From Novosphingobium sp. 9U (lineage in GTDB: Bacteria > Pseudomonadota > Alphaproteobacteria > Sphingomonadales > Sphingomonadaceae): 64,000 nucleotides of DNA. The notes below the pieces were generated by a model that searched no databases, was not told the origin of the DNA, and saw only the letters and a program-made list of their open reading frames with translations. The translations under genes were made by a program, and so were the position numbers. Within the stretch, counting starts at the first letter, position 1; each line of letters opens with the position of its first letter. This document shows, in pieces, positions 58,402-64,000 of this stretch. The stretch lies in contig NZ_LR732469.1 in the NCBI RefSeq assembly GCF_902506425.1, forward strand, positions 1,181,001 to 1,245,000, written 5' to 3'.

Positions 58402-58932
58402 TCAGTGGTTCATCCCCGCCATGCCGCCAGCGTCGGCGCCCATGGCTTCAACTTTTGCCGGTATCGAGATCTTGTCGCCATCGGCAAAGGTCAGCGTCAG
58501 TTCGCTCTGACCGCCGGCCTTGAGGCTGGGATCGATATCGAACGCCATGACATGCAGCCCGCCCGGCACGAAGGCGATCGAAGCGCCCCCTGCGATGTCC
58601 ACCGTCGCGACCGGCGCCATGTGGCCGCCCGACGTGCGGTGCATCTCCGCTTTGCCGACGCCTTGCACGTGCACGCCCGCCAGTGTGATCTTGCCGGGCG
58701 TGTTGTTGGCGACGCGGAAGTAGGCAACGCCCGGTCGGCCCGGCACCACCGGCAGCACCAGGCGGGCCGCACCCGCCGTCACGCCCGGCTTAGCGTCGGG
58801 GCCGAGGGCATCGGCGCTCTCACTCGCACCCGCGCTACCCTGCGCGTCGGGCGCCTGCGAGCCCTTGCACCCCGACAGCGCGGCAGCGGTGACCAGCAGC
58901 GCCGTCAGCAAGGTGGCACGGTGCATTCTCAT
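58402..58932 (-). CDS. Copper chaperone PCu(A)C, lipoprotein
   Basis: 176 aa. Lipoprotein signal peptide (lipobox LSGC), a low-complexity Ala/Ser/Asp linker, then a cupredoxin-like PCuAC domain with LPVVPGRPGVAYFRVANN, the Cu(I) ligands in EMHRTSGGHMAP and GLHVMAFD. PCuAC proteins deliver copper to the CuA site of cytochrome oxidase in the periplasm. ATG 58932 follows GAGGG; an ATG 6 codons upstream is less well placed. Its stop touches the HExxH gene. Confidence 0.88.
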   Translation of the reverse strand: MRMHRATLLTALLVTAAALSGCKGSQAPDAQGSAGASESADALGPDAKPGVTAGAARLVLPVVPGRPGVAYFRVANNTPGKITLAGVHVQGVGKAEMHRTSGGHMAPVATVDIAGGASIAFVPGGLHVMAFDIDPSLKAGGQSELTLTFADGDKISIPAKVEAMGADAGGMAGMNH

Positions 58933-59129
58933 GACGGTTACCCTCTGCATATTGGTGCGATTTCGGGCTGTCTCATGCCTGCACACCGCTCTTGTGCCAA
59001 GCAAAACCCGCCCTATATCGCCCGCCGACGACATGCCCGAGAGGGACGTCACCGAGCCGCCAAGCCGCCTTGCTCCGCAGGGGGAGGCGATCCGCGCGGT
59101 GTCTACATTTGACGTGAGGAATGGGGATA

Positions 59130-61052
<1,923 letters not shown>

Positions 61053-61130
61053 TAACCTGATGAAAACCCTGGCCGCCGCTGGTGCAATACGCGCCGGCGG
61101 CGGTTAGTGTTTCAGGTGGGGTGAACACAC

Positions 61131-62255
61131 GTGTCAGCAACTGAAATCGATTTCTACGAACTGCTCGAGTGCGAGCGCACGGCCGACGACAAGACGATCA
61201 AGTCGTCGTACCGCAAGCTCGCCATGAAGTGGCACCCGGACAAGAACCCGGGCGACAAGGAAGCGGAGACCCGCTTCAAGATGATCAGCGTCGCCTACGA
61301 TTGCCTCAAGGACCCGCAGAAGCGCGCGGCCTACGATCGCTACGGCCATGCGGCGTTCCAGAACGGCGGACCCGGCGGCGGCGGGCAGGGCGACTTCGGC
61401 GATATCGGCGACATCTTCGAGTCCATCTTCGGCCAGGCTTTTGGCGGCGGTGGCCGCCAGCAGGCGCGTCGCGGCGCCGACTTACGCTACGACATGGAGA
61501 TCAGCCTCGAAGAGGCATTCCATGGAAAGAAGACGGAAATCGAGATCGAAGTCTCGGCCGTATGCGATCCGTGCCATGGCTCCGGTGCGGAGCCCGGCAC
61601 GGGCTCGCGCCGCTGCACCATGTGCGGCGGCCACGGCAAGGTCCGCGCTCAACAGGGCTTCTTCGTGGTCGAGCGCACCTGTCCCACGTGCCATGGCCGC
61701 GGTGAGGTGATCGAGAAGCCCTGCCGCGTCTGCCGGGGCGAAGGCCGCGTCGACAAACCGCAGACGCTGGAGGTCGACATTCCGCCCGGCGTGGATTCCG
61801 GCACGCGCATCCGCCTGTCGGGCAAGGGTGAGGCCGGACCGTTCGGCGCACCTCCGGGCGACCTCTACATCTTCCTCCACGTCAAGCGCCATGCCGTGTT
61901 CGAGCGGGACGGCACAACGCTGGTCACGCGCGTGCCGATCACCTTCACGACGGCGGCACTCGGCGGCGATATCGAGATCCCCGGCATTGACGGTGAGCGC
62001 CTGGCGATCGACATCCCCGCCGGCATCCAGTCAGGCAAGCAGCTGCGCAAGCGCGGCGCCGGCATGCCGGTGCTCCAGGGCCGCGGTCGGGGTGACATGG
62101 TGATCGAGATCTCGGTCGAGACCCCCACCAAGCTTTCGGCGCGCCAGAAGGAACTCCTGCGCGAGCTGCAGGACACCGAGACGGGCGACGAATGCCCCGG
62201 ATCGAAGGGCTTCTTCGAACGCATCAAGAGCGTCTGGGCTGGCTTGGCGGAGTAG
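61131..62255 (+). CDS. dnaJ: Chaperone protein DnaJ
   Basis: Hsp40 co-chaperone of DnaK; 374 aa. J-domain with HPDKNPGDKEAE (HPD motif), a Gly-rich segment (NGGPGGGGQGDFGDIGDIF), four CxxCxGxG zinc motifs (CDPCHGSG, CTMCGGHG, CPTCHGRG, CRVCRGEG), and the C-terminal substrate domain. The start is GTG 61131, with GGTGGGG upstream. Ends 18 nt before a palindromic repeat that may act as a terminator. Confidence 0.98.
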   Translation: MSATEIDFYELLECERTADDKTIKSSYRKLAMKWHPDKNPGDKEAETRFKMISVAYDCLKDPQKRAAYDRYGHAAFQNGGPGGGGQGDFGDIGDIFESIFGQAFGGGGRQQARRGADLRYDMEISLEEAFHGKKTEIEIEVSAVCDPCHGSGAEPGTGSRRCTMCGGHGKVRAQQGFFVVERTCPTCHGRGEVIEKPCRVCRGEGRVDKPQTLEVDIPPGVDSGTRIRLSGKGEAGPFGAPPGDLYIFLHVKRHAVFERDGTTLVTRVPITFTTAALGGDIEIPGIDGERLAIDIPAGIQSGKQLRKRGAGMPVLQGRGRGDMVIEISVETPTKLSARQKELLRELQDTETGDECPGSKGFFERIKSVWAGLAE

Positions 62256-62273
62256 GGCCGCTTCGGCCAAGGT

Positions 62274-62383
62274 CGTCCCGGGTTCGCCCCGGGACCGGTT
62301 CCAAGATCTCGCGAACTTGCGCGAAAGCGGCCTGGCGCGAGGTCGCGACATGGCTAAACCGGTCCCGGGTCAAGCCCGGGACG
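62274..62383. repeat. Palindromic intergenic repeat, family A
   Basis: 27-nt arms at 62274-62300 and 62357-62383 (CGTCCCGGG...CCGGGACCGGTT) pair with only a few central mismatches. Same core as the elements at 15929 and 52877. It lies between dnaJ and dnaE2. Confidence 0.78.
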
Positions 62384-62464
62384 ACGTGGCCTGCTACCTC
62401 TTCAATCACCTCCGTAGTGCTTGTGGATAAGCAGCCTCTCCCGCTCTAGCCTCGACCATCAACA

Positions 62465-62479
62465 GAACATATCAGGAAC
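62465..62479. promoter_or_regulatory. LexA-binding site (SOS box), alphaproteobacterial type
   Basis: GAAC (62465-62468), seven bases, GAAC (62476-62479), which is GTTC-N7-GTTC on the other strand, the LexA operator known from alphaproteobacteria. It is 30 nt upstream of the dnaE2 ATG, in promoter position, and predicts SOS induction of dnaE2. Confidence 0.8.
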
Positions 62480-62508
62480 GATCATTCCTGAAATTCCGTT
62501 GATCGATC

Positions 62509-64000
62509 ATGCCCGAAGCCCCGCTAACCCCTGACCGCCGTCGTATTGCCATCGATCCCGACACTGTCGGGCCACCAGAGCGTGCACCGTTCGTGGAGTT
62601 GGGCATCGCAAGTTGCTTCTCGTTCCTGCGTGGCGCTTCCGATGCCGCGCAGCTGGTCGAGCGGGCTCTGCAGCTCGGCTACGATGCAATCGGCATCGCT
62701 GACGTGAATTCGATGGCGGGTGTCGTGCGCATCCATTCCGAAGCCGTGAAATACAAGCGCCGCCCGGTAATCGGCTGCCGCATAGAAACCGTCGAAGGTC
62801 TCGCCTTCCTCGCCTATCCGTCCGATCGTGCCGCCTACGGCCGTTTAAGTCGATTGATATCAGCGGGTCGCATGGGAACGCTGTCTGGAGGATGGCAAGA
62901 TAAGGGTGTCTGTGAGATCACGTTGGATATGCTCTCAGAGCACTCGGAAGGCTTGCACCTTATCCTGATGCCCCCGCGTGATCTGCAAGCGAGGCATGAA
63001 CTTCACGTTCTTAGCAACGTGGTCCCAATCTCCGCTGACAGAGACGCCGAACATCTGCCCAGGCGCCAGCTCAAAACCTTGGCCTTTGATGAACTTGTGG
63101 CACATCTTGCCGTGTCATTACCCACGATGCGCCACATCGCGGCATCCTACGTCCACACGGGCGACGATCTTGTTCGTATTGAAACACTAGACGCCCTGGC
63201 GCGTGCCAACGGGCTTTGCATACTGGCCACCAATGACGTGCTATATCACGAACCTGAACGTCGGCCGCTTCAGGATGTGATGACGGCCATCCGTCACAAG
63301 ACCACGGTGGCACAAGCAGGTTGGCTGCTTGAACCTAATGCCGAACGGCATCTTAAATCTCCCGAAGAGATGGTACAACTTTTTGCCCGGTGGCCCCACG
63401 CCATCCTTGCGGCACGCGAATTGGCCGATGCTTGCAGCTTCTGTCTGACGGAGTTGCAATACGAATACCCCGAGGAGATCTGCCCGGAGGGTCTCGATCC
63501 GCAAGCCTATTTGACAAAGCTCACTTGGGAAGGTGCTGCTCGCCGCTACCCCGCCGGCACACCTGAGGCCGTAACGGACTCGTTGGTCAAGGAACTTGCC
63601 TTGATCGCTCAGATGAAGCTGGCAAGATACTTCCTGACGATCAAGGAGATCGTTGATTTTGCCAGAAAATGCGATCCCCCTATATTGTGCCAAGGCAGAG
63701 GATCGGCTGCGAATTCGGCTGTCTGTTATTGTCTGGAGATAACGTCCGTCGATCCCGCGCAGCATTCGCTGCTGTTCGAACGCTTCATCTCCGCAGACCG
63801 GAACGAACCACCCGATATCGACATAGATTTCGAGCACGAGCGGCGTGAGGAGGTCATCCAGCACATCTACGAACGCTATGGCCGCGATCGGGCTGGCTTG
63901 TGCGCCACCGTCATTCACTATCGCCCGCGCATGGCCATTCGCGAGGTCGGCAAGGCCATGGGGCTGACCGAGGATGTCACAGCTGCCTTGGCGCGCACGG
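62509..64000 (+). CDS. dnaE2: Error-prone DNA polymerase III alpha subunit DnaE2 (ImuC), 3' end beyond window
   Basis: Open from ATG 62509 to the window end (497 codons). N-terminal PHP-type domain with [26 protein letters not shown] and [12 protein letters not shown]; the polymerase region has [19 protein letters not shown] and [27 protein letters not shown], the Asp-rich C-family catalytic motif, and [28 protein letters not shown]. DnaE2 performs damage-induced mutagenic synthesis with ImuA/ImuB. It has its own LexA site and no imuAB immediately upstream (dnaJ is). Metal-binding His of classical PHP are missing, as in Gram-negative DnaE2. Codon use is AT-richer from about 62840 to 63770 than at both ends. 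Confidence 0.92.
   Translation, partial: MPEAPLTPDRRRIAIDPDTVGPPERAPFVELGIASCFSFLRGASDAAQLVERALQLGYDAIGIADVNSMAGVVRIHSEAVKYKRRPVIGCRIETVEGLAFLAYPSDRAAYGRLSRLISAGRMGTLSGGWQDKGVCEITLDMLSEHSEGLHLILMPPRDLQARHELHVLSNVVPISADRDAEHLPRRQLKTLAFDELVAHLAVSLPTMRHIAASYVHTGDDLVRIETLDALARANGLCILATNDVLYHEPERRPLQDVMTAIRHKTTVAQAGWLLEPNAERHLKSPEEMVQLFARWPHAILAARELADACSFCLTELQYEYPEEICPEGLDPQAYLTKLTWEGAARRYPAGTPEAVTDSLVKELALIAQMKLARYFLTIKEIVDFARKCDPPILCQGRGSAANSAVCYCLEITSVDPAQHSLLFERFISADRNEPPDIDIDFEHERREEVIQHIYERYGRDRAGLCATVIHYRPRMAIREVGKAMGLTEDVTAALART

Noticed and set aside
57734..58510. Plus-strand open frame of 258 codons opposite the HExxH gene
   Set aside because: The minus strand encodes the clear HEMTHVWQ motif and a sensible protein; the plus frame is a shadow.

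Overview
The window is GC-rich chromosomal DNA from an alphaproteobacterium, most likely a Sphingomonadales member (Sphingomonas/Novosphingobium type). The signs are a Caulobacter/Xanthomonas-type TonB-dependent receptor beside a glycoside hydrolase, glutathione synthase, a MutL that keeps the endonuclease motif, the rdgB-rph-hrcA-grpE block, a GAAC-N7-GAAC LexA site, and palindromic intergenic repeats of the sort common in that order. The genus call is an inference from gene content. No rRNA, CRISPR array, IS element or prophage was seen.

Layout. 1-6.8 kb: end of a TonB-dependent receptor, a secreted six-hairpin glycosidase, and a DHA2-type MFS exporter. 6.8-12.8 kb: tRNA-Lys(CUU) and the elongasome cluster mreB-mreC-mreD-mrdA-rodA (minus strand). 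12.9-15.9 kb: mutL, whose 3' end has been disturbed by a small insertion carrying an unknown gene and a second copy of the MutL C-terminal tail, then a lipoprotein gene. 16-23.4 kb (minus strand): a Met/His-rich outer-membrane protein with a small exported Cys/His protein, DUF1206, ychF, pth, rplY and two tandem TraB/GumN lipoproteins. 23.5-29.5 kb: glyQ, glyS and pyruvate phosphate dikinase. 29.5-36.4 kb: SAM-methyltransferase-like gene, comF, hisI, a coupled MFS-cysK-dienelactone hydrolase operon, PilZ and tyrS.

36.5-43.7 kb: a DOMON-like gene coupled to a NamZ-type (DUF1343) protein, the Amj-type lipid II flippase, a MoxR-GFA-VWA operon, a GT87 membrane glycosyltransferase and a NYN/OST-HTH protein. 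43.8-50.8 kb: an exported unknown, parE, a penicillin-binding-protein activator-like lipoprotein, rsmI, yraN, gshB and DedA. 50.8-56.2 kb: xerC, hemW, rdgB, rph, hrcA, grpE. 56.3-58.9 kb: a small accessory stretch (glycine-zipper lipoprotein, small membrane protein, VOC protein, HExxH protein, PCuAC copper chaperone). 59.1-64 kb: dnaK, dnaJ and the start of a LexA-controlled dnaE2, cut by the window edge.

Functional themes are cell-wall elongation and peptidoglycan handling (mre/mrd/rod, NamZ, Amj, PBP activator), proteostasis (hrcA, grpE, dnaK, dnaJ), mutation control (mutL, rdgB, dnaE2) and copper handling (OMP pair, PCuAC). The least explained parts are the mutL 3'-end insertion, a short repeat family (CAGCTA-N9-AGCAGAC) that accompanies the lone accessory genes, and AT-richer mosaic segments inside glyS and dnaE2.
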